Shown: one piece after another, positions 8,873-16,885 of the stretch
How positions within the stretch are numbered: the stretch's first letter is position 1
Layout of the letters: the number at the start of each line of letters is the position of its first letter
Assembly (NCBI RefSeq): GCF_000722545.1
Contig: NZ_JNVM01000041.1
Location: forward strand, 95,286-159,285
Reading direction: 5' to 3'
Origin: Paenibacillus tyrphae
Lineage (GTDB): Bacteria > Bacillota > Bacilli > Paenibacillales > NBRC-103111
Length of the DNA: 64,000 nucleotides
Position numbers and translations under genes: made by a program
The notes under the pieces: generated by a model
Seen by the model: only the letters and a program-made list of their open reading frames with translations
Told to the model about the DNA's origin: nothing
The model's database searches: none

Positions 8873-9739
8873 TCAAGAATGCTTCATTAACCAAGGTTTT
8901 ATCAAGGGCAAGACGCTCGTAGGCTGCATGGCTTTGGTATGATCCATGTCGTTTCCTTTCAAAATTTCGACGTCCCACCCGAAGGATTGCAATTGTTTTA
9001 CATTTTTTTGCAATAAACCGATGATATCCACCGTGACGCTTCCAAAGTTCTCGCCATACACAATGGTATCTTTTTCACCTGCGAAAGCCAGTTTAGGGAA
9101 GTTCAATCTGTCTTGAATTTTTTTGTCGTCGAAATCCATTAAGCTCTGATACATCGTGAAAAATTGTTTCGTTTGACTGGGATCGATTTTCACCTGGATG
9201 TTATTCCAATCGATTTCCTCAGGGCTAGTATGTTGTTCGTGTGGATATTCAGGGATGCTTTGATGATTGATTGCTTGCTCGTAAGTTTTTTCCGTTACGG
9301 CTAACATTTCTTTATAGGGTCCTTCATACGGCGGGTATCCGCCCATAATCAGACTTTCCAGCCGGTTTGTTTTGATCGCCAACTGCAATCCGACCAAAGC
9401 CAACCAGGAGTAGCCATAATAACTGAATTTCCGTACATTCATTTCGTCAGCTATGCGTAAGAGATCTTGTGCCATATTTTCTGGGGTGAGACTATCCGGT
9501 TGGGGATGTTCAAATAGGTGACCTTCATAGTCAAAATACATAACTTGAAACGTGTCGGAAAGTCCTTCGACAAAATTTTTTCCCAATTCAGGATCTACGC
9601 CCCACAATTTCAAGCTGTCAGCTTCCTGGCCGTAAACCGATTTTTTCGCTACCGGCAGCATAATGACCTTGCCGGAAGGATTTCCGGTTAGTCCAACCTC
9701 CAAGGTTGAACCGTCATGTAATTCTACGATTTTTTTCAT
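8873..9739 (-). CDS. Alpha/beta hydrolase
   Basis: 288 residues from the ATG at 9739, chosen because AGGAG lies eight bases upstream (the in-frame ATG at 9745 is too close to it). The nucleophile elbow G-Y-S-W has Ser111; the acid is likely in GEKDTIVYGE and the catalytic His in MDHTKAMQP near the C-terminus. No signal peptide, so cytoplasmic. It is transcribed divergently from the double-HTH MerR gene at 9893, which probably controls it. Substrate unknown. Confidence 0.85.
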   Translation of the reverse strand: MKKIVELHDGSTLEVGLTGNPSGKVIMLPVAKKSVYGQEADSLKLWGVDPELGKNFVEGLSDTFQVMYFDYEGHLFEHPQPDSLTPENMAQDLLRIADEMNVRKFSYYGYSWLALVGLQLAIKTNRLESLIMGGYPPYEGPYKEMLAVTEKTYEQAINHQSIPEYPHEQHTSPEEIDWNNIQVKIDPSQTKQFFTMYQSLMDFDDKKIQDRLNFPKLAFAGEKDTIVYGENFGSVTVDIIGLLQKNVKQLQSFGWDVEILKGNDMDHTKAMQPTSVLPLIKPWLMKHS

Positions 9740-9856
9740 GATCATCACTCCTAAGCCGTTTATACTACTACCATACAACATTCATGCAATCTTTCGGTTT
9801 CTCAGGGTGAAACAGCCAAGGATGTACTCATTTGATGATTTTGTGTTAACGTAGCA

Positions 9857-9876
9857 CTTGAAGGTTTCACTTCAAG
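9857..9876. promoter_or_regulatory. Inverted repeat between hydrolase and merR-like gene
   Basis: CTTGAAG (9857-9863) and CTTCAAG (9870-9876) form a perfect 7-bp dyad with a 6-bp spacer just upstream of the ribosome binding site of the MerR-type gene. Candidate operator. Confidence 0.45.
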
Positions 9877-9892
9877 GATAAGGAGTGGGAAG

Positions 9893-10612
9893 GTGCAAAA
9901 AACCTATACGCCTACACAAATTGCAAATGTACTAAACGTCAGTACGACCACGTTGAGGAGATATGAAGAGCAGGGATTAGTTCCTGATGTGCCGAGAACC
10001 GCAGGAAATCATAGAACCTACATGCCCATTCATTTTCAAGCTTTTATGACGATTCGCTCCTTATTGAAGGGATATGAGATTCCCGTTGTTTATGATGTTA
10101 TGAGAAAAATTAAGAATGGAGATATCATTCATGGCCTTTGGTTAGTGAATCAGCAGCTGCATCAAATTCAAGAAGAAAAGCAACGAGTGGAAGAAATACT
10201 TGCCATGATCAAAAACGCCGATTTTACCACGTATAGAAATGTTAACATAACGAATGCGATGTCCATTGGAAAGGTAGCGGAAATTGCCGGAATAAACACT
10301 TCCGCGATCAGACATTGGGAGAAAGAGGGGCTGATTCGCTCCGAAAGAGATAAAGACAATGGATACAGGATCTTTACTGTACCTGAATTAAGAAAAATAT
10401 TGGTCATAAGCAGCTTAAGAAAAACCATCTATTATATTGAAAATATGAAGCAGCTTTTACATGATTTGGACTTACATAGTTATTCCAAAATAGATCGATC
10501 GTTTCAGCTTGCGCTCCAAAATTTAAACCAGCAGCTTACCATGAAATTCGCGGGAATCGCGGAAATCATGAAATATATCGATTTTTACAAAATAGAGAAG
10601 GACGTTACCTGA
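9893..10612 (+). CDS. MerR-family regulator with two HTH domains
   Basis: 239 residues, GTG start at 9893 with AAGGAG eight bases upstream. It contains two MerR-type winged helix modules: residues about 4-70 (YTPTQIANVLNVSTTTLRRYEEQGLV) and about 124-190 (MSIGKVAEIAGINTSAIRHWEKEGLI), joined by a helical linker, with a short C-terminal helix. No cysteine-based metal site. Typical MerR proteins have a single HTH and dimerise; two in one chain may let a monomer occupy a dyad. Divergent from the alpha/beta hydrolase. Confidence 0.85.
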   Translation: MQKTYTPTQIANVLNVSTTTLRRYEEQGLVPDVPRTAGNHRTYMPIHFQAFMTIRSLLKGYEIPVVYDVMRKIKNGDIIHGLWLVNQQLHQIQEEKQRVEEILAMIKNADFTTYRNVNITNAMSIGKVAEIAGINTSAIRHWEKEGLIRSERDKDNGYRIFTVPELRKILVISSLRKTIYYIENMKQLLHDLDLHSYSKIDRSFQLALQNLNQQLTMKFAGIAEIMKYIDFYKIEKDVT

Positions 10613-10631
10613 TCGTCTAAATGGTTTTCGT

Positions 10632-10684
10632 TTGACAAAATAAGCGCTTGGGGCCATAATAAATGTGTTTAAAAGCTTAAACAT
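10632..10684 (+). promoter_or_regulatory. arsR-type promoter with overlapping operator
   Basis: TTGACA (10632-10637), a 17-bp spacer and CATAAT (10655-10660) form a sigma-A promoter. Just downstream is the dyad GTTTAA-N4-TTAAAC (10667-10682), which recurs with the same geometry before the next gene. Confidence 0.75.
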
Positions 10685-10699
10685 ATAAGGGTGGTTGCG

Positions 10700-11020
10700 A
10701 TGGAAGTCTCGAATTGTCAAAACAGAGAGCGTGTGTTGGAAACATTCCAATTAACGACGTCGGTTTTTCAAGCCCTAGGCGATGAGAATCGGCAGCATAT
10801 TATTATGCTCCTGCTGGAGCACGGCAGCCTGAACGTCAATCAAATCACCGATCAGATGGCAATTTCCAGACCGGCCGTTTCGCATCACTTGAAAATATTG
10901 AGACAAGCCGGCTTGATTTCCTTCGACAGGAATGGGAATGAGAAGTTTTATTCGATAAGCTCGGGTGACTTCCTGGTCAAAATTAAAAACCTCATTACAG
11001 CGATTGAAACAGGGATATAA
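10700..11020 (+). CDS. ArsR family transcriptional regulator
   Basis: 106-residue winged-helix repressor. ATG at 10700 has AAGGGTGG upstream; GTG at 10691 is less suitable. HTH core NQITDQMAISRPAVSHHLKI, then the beta-wing GLISFDRNGNEKFYSIS. The typical CVC metal-binding box is absent (the region reads NVNQITDQ), so it may sense something other than a thiophilic metal. The first gene of a probable two-gene unit with an EamA exporter; both genes have a GTTTAA-N4-TTAAAC dyad upstream. Confidence 0.88.
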   Translation: MEVSNCQNRERVLETFQLTTSVFQALGDENRQHIIMLLLEHGSLNVNQITDQMAISRPAVSHHLKILRQAGLISFDRNGNEKFYSISSGDFLVKIKNLITAIETGI

Positions 11021-11035
11021 TTTTTTTTGAAATTT

Positions 11036-11055
11036 ATGTTTAAATTTTTAAACAT
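11036..11055. promoter_or_regulatory. Second ArsR operator copy
   Basis: ATGTTTAA-N4-TTAAACAT, the same dyad and spacing as at 10665-10684, placed 30 bp upstream of the EamA gene start. Confidence 0.6.
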
Positions 11056-11084
11056 ATAAACATTGTGATGATAGGAGGATGGTT

Positions 11085-11996
11085 ATGAAGAGCCATAGCA
11101 GTAAACCGTGGAAGGGCATTTATTGGCTGATGCTGGCTGTACCTTTATTTTGGGGTGGATCTTTCTCGATGGCGGAGCATGTCGTGTCGGAAATTCCGCC
11201 GCTTGTCGCTGCGACCCTTCGTTTTGCCCTCGCTGGCTTGTTGTTAATGCTGGTCGTCACTTTGAAATCGGAATGGAACATGTCCGTGTTAAAGCAAAGA
11301 TGGAAGGGACTGCTTTTTGTATCGTTAACCGGCATTTTTGGCTATAATGCTTTATTCTTTTTGGGTCTGAAATATACGTCTGCGATTAATGGATCGTTGA
11401 TCATCGCGACCATGCCTGTTTTTGTTACGGTAGGGGCCGTGTTCTTCTTGAAGGAAGCGTGGAGCGGGAGGACAGGACTTAGCTTGGTTTTATCGCTGGT
11501 TGGCGTGGTCATTGTCATTACGAAAGGGTCTTTCCATACGTTTAGCACCCTATCCTTTAATGTGGGAGACCTTTTGTTTTTTGCCGCGTTGGCTTGTGGC
11601 GTTATCTATGGTTTGCTTGGAAAAGCAGTCATGAAGGAAGTATCCCCGCTATTGGCAACGACTCTGATGACTTTCATCGGCTCGGTGTTCCTTGGGGGCA
11701 GCTCGTTGGTTGAAGGGGGATGGGCAAAAGTTCCATATCTATCCTATCAAGGGTGGCTGGAAATACTATATATGGTCCTATTCGGTACGCTGATCGGCTA
11801 TGTTATCTTTAATAAAGGGGTTGAACAGATTGGGGCGAGCCGGGCTAGCATGTACTTGAATCTGACGCCCATTGTGACGACCTTGTTCTCTGTCGTACTA
11901 TATGACACAACGATGACATGGCAGCAAGTGCTCGGAATGGCCATGGTGTTGGCTGGAGTTGGCATGGCTACTGCTAAAAAAGCTGACGACCGCTAA
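11085..11996 (+). CDS. EamA/DMT family transporter
   Basis: 303-residue drug/metabolite transporter with ten predicted membrane segments in two EamA repeats (residues about 8-140 and 155-295). ATG at 11085 has AGGAGG six bases upstream; ATG at 11079 is too close to it. It is preceded by an ArsR regulator and a copy of the same operator, so it is probably repressed by that regulator. The exported substrate is unknown. Confidence 0.9.
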   Translation: MKSHSSKPWKGIYWLMLAVPLFWGGSFSMAEHVVSEIPPLVAATLRFALAGLLLMLVVTLKSEWNMSVLKQRWKGLLFVSLTGIFGYNALFFLGLKYTSAINGSLIIATMPVFVTVGAVFFLKEAWSGRTGLSLVLSLVGVVIVITKGSFHTFSTLSFNVGDLLFFAALACGVIYGLLGKAVMKEVSPLLATTLMTFIGSVFLGGSSLVEGGWAKVPYLSYQGWLEILYMVLFGTLIGYVIFNKGVEQIGASRASMYLNLTPIVTTLFSVVLYDTTMTWQQVLGMAMVLAGVGMATAKKADDR

Positions 11997-12031
11997 AGTG
12001 CGGGCGCCAGCTCGTAGAGAAGAGTTTTCCT

Positions 12032-12056
12032 TTGTCTGCGCTAGACAGACTTTTTA
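12032..12056. terminator. Terminator between convergent EamA genes
   Basis: GTCTG and CAGAC with a 7-nt loop, followed by TTTTT in plus orientation. It overlaps the last codons of the minus-strand gene. Confidence 0.6.
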
Positions 12057-12910
12057 TTCCTGCTTGCTTCGCTTATGAACGTTGATCCCAGCAACAGGAC
12101 AGCGCCCAGCATTTGAACGAAGGTCATCCTTTCGCCGATAACAAATGCGGAGATCAATAAGGAAGCCACAGGATCTATATAGCTTAATACAGCGATACTT
12201 TGGCCTTCCAGCCCTCTCATTCCGGAGAAAAACAGGTAAAATCCTACCCCTGTATGCAGTACCCCCAAGATCAAAATGAGGACCATGGAGTTCCCCGAAA
12301 TCCGAAATAGTTCGAATCCCTCGGTCATCAGAACGTAAGGGATAAGCCATACCGATGATAATAAAAGCTGGGAGAGCGTGCTTTCCAGCCCATTCATGCT
12401 TCGGATAAATTTGTTGGTCAAAGTCAGGATGGCATAGAAAGCTGCCGCAATCAGGCCATAGACGATCCCGAGCAGATGATGCCCGGCGCCTTCATTTCCG
12501 CCGCTCTGTACAATCAAAAGCAATCCCAAGAGAGCCGTGCCAACGCATATCGCTTTTTTGAGCGAAAGCTTCTCTTTCAGCACAATAGGCGATAGGACAA
12601 TAACCAAAACAGGAGCAAAATAATAGCTTAAAGCGGCATTCGCGATAGTGGTTTCCTTATAAGACTGAAAAAGAAAGATCCAATTTCCACTCAAGGCGAT
12701 GCTGGAGAGCAGCAGTATAGGAGCATTCTTTTTCATGGTTTGCCACGAAATATTCTGCTTGGTGCCGATGCAGATGATGAACAAAAACAAGCTGCCGATC
12801 AGGCTCATGAATAAAGCGATTTCGCTTGCAGCCAGATCAATATACTTGGCAAAAACGCCGACTGCACCGAAGATGAGCATCGACAAAATGAAATAGATTT
12901 TTTCTCTCAC
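12041..12910 (-). CDS. EamA/DMT family transporter (intact copy of a duplicated gene)
   Basis: 289 residues with ten hydrophobic segments, two EamA repeats. GTG start at 12910 has only a weak GGGAAAAG upstream. The gene and about 300 bp of its leader are repeated almost identically at 18801-19934, where the gene is frameshifted; this is the functional-looking copy. A structured leader with an 11-bp dyad lies at 12975-13037. It is convergent with the preceding EamA gene but not closely similar to it. Confidence 0.88.
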   Translation of the reverse strand: MREKIYFILSMLIFGAVGVFAKYIDLAASEIALFMSLIGSLFLFIICIGTKQNISWQTMKKNAPILLLSSIALSGNWIFLFQSYKETTIANAALSYYFAPVLVIVLSPIVLKEKLSLKKAICVGTALLGLLLIVQSGGNEGAGHHLLGIVYGLIAAAFYAILTLTNKFIRSMNGLESTLSQLLLSSVWLIPYVLMTEGFELFRISGNSMVLILILGVLHTGVGFYLFFSGMRGLEGQSIAVLSYIDPVASLLISAFVIGERMTFVQMLGAVLLLGSTFISEASRNKKSV

Positions 12911-13211
12911 TTACTTTTCCCGCTTTCTACTAATATGATGGGGCGACTTAGGAAATGTCGTCTGCGCATGCATACAGTAGAATCTACGGAAAAGGACCGC
13001 AAACCTCATGGAAGTACCTTGACAGCAGATTCTACTGTTGAGGTACTACGGGCGGGGCAATAAAGTTATACATCGTTTTCCCTCCTCCACAATGTACAGC
13101 CAATGATGTAATAAGCTTATTATATAGCTAAGACAAGTACCCGGAAAGCTGCAGGTCAGTTATCTTCCGTGGCTAAAAAGACTTTAAGAGTCAATTTATG
13201 CTAAGATATGG
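12080..13211. repeat. 1.13-kb direct duplication, copy A
   Basis: This segment (EamA gene from its 3' portion through the leader to CTAAGATATGG) recurs at 18801-19934 in the same orientation with only scattered substitutions and single-base indels. Together the copies bound the 13.2-18.8 kb island. Confidence 0.92.
12975..13047 (-). promoter_or_regulatory. Structured leader of EamA gene (possible RNA switch)
   Basis: On the minus strand CAGTAGAATCT (13037-13027) can pair with AGATTCTACTG (12985-12975). Inside, AGTACC/GGTACT (13047-13042 with 13018-13013) and ACCTCA/TGAGGT (13044-13039 with 13008-13003) are mutually exclusive because they share three bases. It lies 65-140 nt upstream of the start codon. 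No known riboswitch consensus was recognised. The same element is in copy B at about 19698-19770. Confidence 0.4.
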
Positions 13212-13279
13212 GTATTGAATGTATTTCCAAAAATTTACGATAAACAGTTTTCAAATAATGTACGAATATGGAGGGCACC

Positions 13280-13614
13280 ATGGCTAAATTCATAAAAGTA
13301 AAAATGTTAAAGAATGATTCACTTGGAAAAAAGGGTGAAACACAATGGTTGAAGAAAGATATGCCCAATTATATCTTTTCCCAAGAAGCAAAGCGGTTCT
13401 TATTGAAGTAAGCGATAAAAATAAATTAGAGGCGGGATATCCGATTCCAAAACACTTGAAGGACATTCTCATCCCGACGGGTAAGAACAATGACGAGAAC
13501 CGTGTAGATGAGGTTTATGGCCATAAAAAAGGCAAAGACATTTATATAGGCGAATATAAAAATGACTCTGTGTTGATGATTAAAGAATGGCTGGAAATCC
13601 TAAATCCCCAGTAA
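13280..13614 (+). pseudogene. Frameshifted small gene resembling ribosomal protein L9 N-domain
   Basis: GAGGG precedes ATG at 13280. Frame 1 reads MAKFIKVKMLKNDSLGKKGE and ends at 13411; an overlapping frame from 13345 to 13614 reads MVEERYAQLYLFPRSKAVL… and ends …EWLEILNPQ. Joined near 13340-13345 they resemble the L9 N-domain (K-V-x-x-L, GKKGE, YA-x-x-YLFP, then AV and NK), with an unrelated C-terminal extension. A one-base indel would fuse them. It is either a decayed gene or a sequence error; the 13345-13614 part alone could also be translated (89 aa). Not the housekeeping rplI. Confidence 0.4.
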
Positions 13615-13616
13615 AA

Positions 13617-13922
13617 TTATAACGAGGCAGGCGCTGAGATTTCCAGCGCTTCATAAAGTTCAATTTGGCGTCTGGTGATCTCTCCGAATCCGAATTTTAA
13701 ATCCTGCCCAGACCGTTCGTAGCACTCGATAAAGTCCAGTTCATCGCGCAGTCTTTGCATCGTATAGCGCTGGAAGAGCTTTTTCTCGCGCATGTCCTTT
13801 TTGATGTACGACAGATAGATCAGTGCCACGAATTCAACAAACAGCTTTCCGTCCAGACTGCGCTCAGAGGAAACCTCCATCCGACGAAAGTTCAGACGCT
13901 CCTTCAGATTTCCGAATGCTTT
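13617..13922 (-). pseudogene. IS1634/IS4-type transposase, C-terminal relic
   Basis: The frame reads KAFGNLKERLNFRRMEVSSE, then RSLDGKLFVEFVALIYLSYI and ends at 13617. The block around L-x-x-R-R-x-x-V-S-S-E-x-x-L-D-G-K-x-F-V-x-F-x-A-L is the conserved C-terminal part of this transposase group. An in-frame TAA precedes it at about 13923 and no N-terminal domain is present. Debris of an insertion sequence at the edge of the AT-rich island. Confidence 0.75.
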
Positions 13923-13957
13923 TTAGCTGCAAAACCACTACGATGGTGTTGTTTGAT

Positions 13958-14208
13958 GGCTTTCATCTAAACTGACGAATGGTCTGCTTGAAGGAGTGAA
14001 TAGCTTATTCCAAGCGGCCAAACATAAGGCGCGTGGTTACCGCTCTGACAAGAACATCATCGCCATGGTATACATCCTGGCAGGTAAATTGAACTTTGCC
14101 TTGAAATAAGAAAAGAATTGGCAACAGTATGGAGCCACGCATCGCTCGCATCTGAACCAATTCCCTTGTCCGATTTTCAAAGAGTTTCTGAAAATTCATA
14201 TTGGCTAA
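13958..14208 (+). pseudogene. ISL3-family transposase, C-terminal relic
   Basis: The frame reads SKLTNGLLEGVNSLFQAAKH, then KARGYRSDKNIIAMVYILAG and stops at 14107. N-G-x-x-E-G-x-N-S-x-x-Q-x-x-K-x-x-A-R-G-Y is the terminal signature of ISL3 (IS204/IS1001/IS1165) transposases. After the TAA the same frame stays open to 14208 (…YGATHRSHLNQFPCPIF…), which may be further element debris. No N-terminus nearby. Confidence 0.72.
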
Positions 14209-14986
14209 TTTACGCTCGTAGCATCGCTAGTGGCGAAGAGCCCATATCTTCTTCTACACAAAGGGGGAGACAAAAGATGCAAACAAAATTAGTATTCCGC
14301 TTACCTTTATCGCCATAAATTCTGACCCGTTCAGCAAGCCCTACTAAACGATGTTGTCACCCTGCTTGACGCTGTTAAGGTCCTATTGTCGACAATCTTC
14401 AATATTGAAATTCTGAAGAAGCCGTCGAAGCTATTGCTAACGGATTCGTTTGGCTGGAATAGTCATGGCGCATGTTAAGAAAGAGCTCAATGATAATAGG
14501 CGTCAATCCTAATAATGATCTTAATTTATTCGAAATTTTTAATTGCAAGGCATTCAGCTTTGTGTTAAAATCAGAAAAAATTCATAAGTATATCTTGCAC
14601 ATGTACTTATGAAATAGGCAATTATTATGGTGCCAAACCTGTATTACGGGCAGGCTTAAGCCTGCCCTCCTTTGTTCACGATAGAACAATATGACTATGA
14701 AAGAATGTGAGCAAACAATGGTTGCTTATTGTTTTGTTGACGCATGGACAATCAGAAACAAGACGTAGATTCAAGAGAGTAGCATTGTTTTTAAAGGTAT
14801 TTCTTGCCCGACAAATCCTTGTCTTAATTGTTGTATGTACATTACTTTATAGATGTGTAAAGTCGTTTAAATTTACGATAATAGTTTGTTTTTTACACAT
14901 AATGAAACAAACACATCGTATGCTATTCAATCCTTAAGTGCTTTTCGTTACAATTTTATCCTTTCTTCCTCACTACTTCATTAATA
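14209..14986. other. Gene-poor AT-rich stretch
   Basis: No convincing gene. ATG at 14278 follows AAGGGGGAGA but encodes only 13 residues. It contains a perfect 20-bp palindrome at 14648-14667 (GGGCAGG CTTAAG CCTGCCC) and a degenerate copy (14585-14641) of the 3' end of the 74-aa peptide gene at 17.76 kb. The frame at 14707-14937 has no ribosome binding site and was not accepted. Confidence 0.6.
14585..14641. repeat. Diverged copy of the 3' end of the 74-aa peptide gene
   Basis: About 57 bp aligning with 17720-17776. It keeps the last codons G-L-A-P-stop on the minus strand and a hairpin with the same CTTGCAC loop, AGTATAT pairing with ATGTACT; in the other copy the stem is AGTATAC/GTATACT. 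Paired changes in the stem suggest the hairpin matters. Confidence 0.55.
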
Positions 14987-15190
14987 CTATTCTTCTTTTT
15001 TTAGTATAATCGCTTTTTCAAAAATTATTTCAAAATATGATGCTGCTCCATAAGTTGACGTTCCAGGTGCAAAAATTTGAACTAAACGCCAACCTTCCTT
15101 TGCGTGATTTTCAATTATTTCATGATATTCTTGTTTTGGTGTGTTACCAAATAGTTTTAGATCTATTTTAACAAATTTGTACTCATACAT
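14987..15190 (-). CDS. DUF4177 domain-containing protein
   Basis: 67 residues that match DUF4177 along the whole length: MYEYKFVKIDLK…, then E-I-I-E-x-H-A-K-E-G-W-R-L-V-Q-I-F-A-P and YGAASYFEIIFEK. GGGGAGG precedes the ATG. Last gene of the AT-rich minus-strand operon that starts with the 74-aa peptide. Function of DUF4177 is unknown. Confidence 0.85.
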   Translation of the reverse strand: MYEYKFVKIDLKLFGNTPKQEYHEIIENHAKEGWRLVQIFAPGTSTYGAASYFEIIFEKAIILKKEE

Positions 15191-15252
15191 TTTGTTATTT
15201 TCCTCCCCGTAGTTTTCTTAATTATGAATAAGATTCATGGTTTATGATTCTT

Positions 15253-15345
15253 CTAGTAGGATGACTTATTCAAAATAAAAATAACTAGACGCCATATAAT
15301 AGTTACTGTAATTGCTCCTAGAGAATATAAGATCCATTTCTTCAT
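15253..15345 (-). CDS. 30-aa single-TM peptide
   Basis: ATG at 15345 follows GGGAGG and encodes a 30-residue peptide beginning MKKWILYSLGAITVTII with a basic C-terminal part (N-K-S-S-Y). One membrane-spanning segment, positive N-terminus. It sits 63 bp upstream of the DUF4177 gene and 91 bp downstream of the permease gene, in the same operon. It could be a small immunity or accessory membrane peptide; nothing more can be said from sequence. Confidence 0.6.
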   Translation of the reverse strand: MKKWILYSLGAITVTIIWRLVIFILNKSSY

Positions 15346-15435
15346 TCGTTTCCTCCCTGTCTGCTTATTTTAAATCACTATAGTTTACTTGAGTAAATTT
15401 ATTATACAATCCCCAATAAAGGTAGACCCGCTAAC

Positions 15436-16734
15436 TCAGCGAAGCTTATTAGTAGCTTTCATATAATATACTATCAAAAGAGCATAAATAAAGGGTGAAA
15501 AATATACAAATTTTTGATTTAGAAGTATCAATACTAAGGATAAAATAGAATATATTATTTGTATAATTGTTTTTTTGAATTTAGTAAAGTCATGCTTAGA
15601 TGGCAAGATGATCATTAATAAATAACATCCGACAACAGACCAGACCTCAAGGAAATAGTTACTCAATGAATACTGTAAAATAATATATTGTAATGAAATT
15701 AATAAAAATGAAAAAATCAAGTATAGACTACCACTAGCAAGATCAACTGATATTTTTAGTCTTTTATCTGTGAGTGGAAAATATTTTAGAAGTACATCCT
15801 TATCAAAGAAACTAATCAAGCGAAATTCAGAAAAAAAGAATAAACCTAGTAACCAAGATGTACTACTGTATAGATTGGTTTTATTTATTAAACCGTAAAT
15901 ATAAATCAAAATTGTTGCCAACATTATTCTTCCAAATTTAGAAACCAAAGTATAGTCGCGAAGATATATTTTATTAAGAAGTATTATAATATACGAATCT
16001 TTATTTAAAAATTTAAAAAGTAAAAAAATGAATTTATTAATTAATATTAAAATATTGTTTATTACAAGATTATTATTTACTCGCCTTTCATTTGTACGTA
16101 ATATACTGTTTATAACTACTAGTGAAATTATAAATAATAATACTGTAACAAACAATAGTACAAAATCTATTTGATAGGAAAATGTGGTCATGTTATAGTT
16201 GTTAAAAATTAAAGGTATTTTTACTCGGATAGTTATCAAGGAAATACATATTATAATAACTTGCAAAAAGAATTGATAACGTATGTTGGTTTTTATGAAA
16301 TAAACAATATATTCAACCATTTGAGGTATAAACATTGCTAGGTGGAGACGTATGAAAAAAATCAATATGCAATAAATTGGTATTCTTAAAAATAAGAGTA
16401 TGCACATGAAAAACACTTGCGTAATAATTTGATCGGTATTCCAACAGCGATAAATATAGTGATAGTAAATTATTTTTTTGGAACTAATAGGAAAATACTT
16501 CGTAAAAGATAAAAATTTTGAAAGATTATTTGAATATGGGTCACTTAGCAACGCCACTATCATATACAAAAAGAAAATAGTAGCAGGAAAATAAAACATA
16601 AAGAGCAAACCAATTGTGCCGATTAAGAAATATAAAAAAACAGCCAATACTAATATGGTTATAATTTTGGATATTATACTGGTTTTTTCATCAAAGAATT
16701 TCTTGTATGTACCGATCAATGAGTATTTTCTCAT
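15436..16734 (-). CDS. ABC transporter permease (multi-spanning, AT-rich operon)
   Basis: 432 residues from ATG at 16734 (GAGGA seven bases upstream; a longer frame begins at 16761). Strongly hydrophobic with roughly ten to twelve membrane segments and no other domain; composition rich in Ile, Leu, Phe, Tyr and Lys. I do not recognise a named family, but its place directly after an ABC ATPase makes it the membrane partner. Similar large permeases in Bacillota operons export bacteriocins or give self-protection. Confidence 0.75.
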   Translation of the reverse strand: MRKYSLIGTYKKFFDEKTSIISKIITILVLAVFLYFLIGTIGLLFMFYFPATIFFLYMIVALLSDPYSNNLSKFLSFTKYFPISSKKIIYYHYIYRCWNTDQIITQVFFMCILLFLRIPIYCILIFFIRLHLAMFIPQMVEYIVYFIKTNIRYQFFLQVIIICISLITIRVKIPLIFNNYNMTTFSYQIDFVLLFVTVLLFIISLVVINSILRTNERRVNNNLVINNILILINKFIFLLFKFLNKDSYIIILLNKIYLRDYTLVSKFGRIMLATILIYIYGLINKTNLYSSTSWLLGLFFFSEFRLISFFDKDVLLKYFPLTDKRLKISVDLASGSLYLIFSFLLISLQYIILQYSLSNYFLEVWSVVGCYLLMIILPSKHDFTKFKKTIIQIIYSILSLVLILLNQKFVYFSPFIYALLIVYYMKATNKLR

Positions 16735-16885
16735 TTTATATTCCTCGATTCTGACAACCAAAGAAGCAAACTTCTCTAAATAAAAATTTTCACTATTGTT
16801 TATTCAACATTTTTCAGGAAACTATAATTGGATAGGGTGAATACCACTTTCGTAAGCACTATTTTATTGATAACGGGGTAATAGT

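Noticed and set aside
14707..14937. 76-aa hydrophobic frame
   Set aside because: GTG start without ribosome binding site, odd composition, no similarity; treated as chance in AT-rich DNA.
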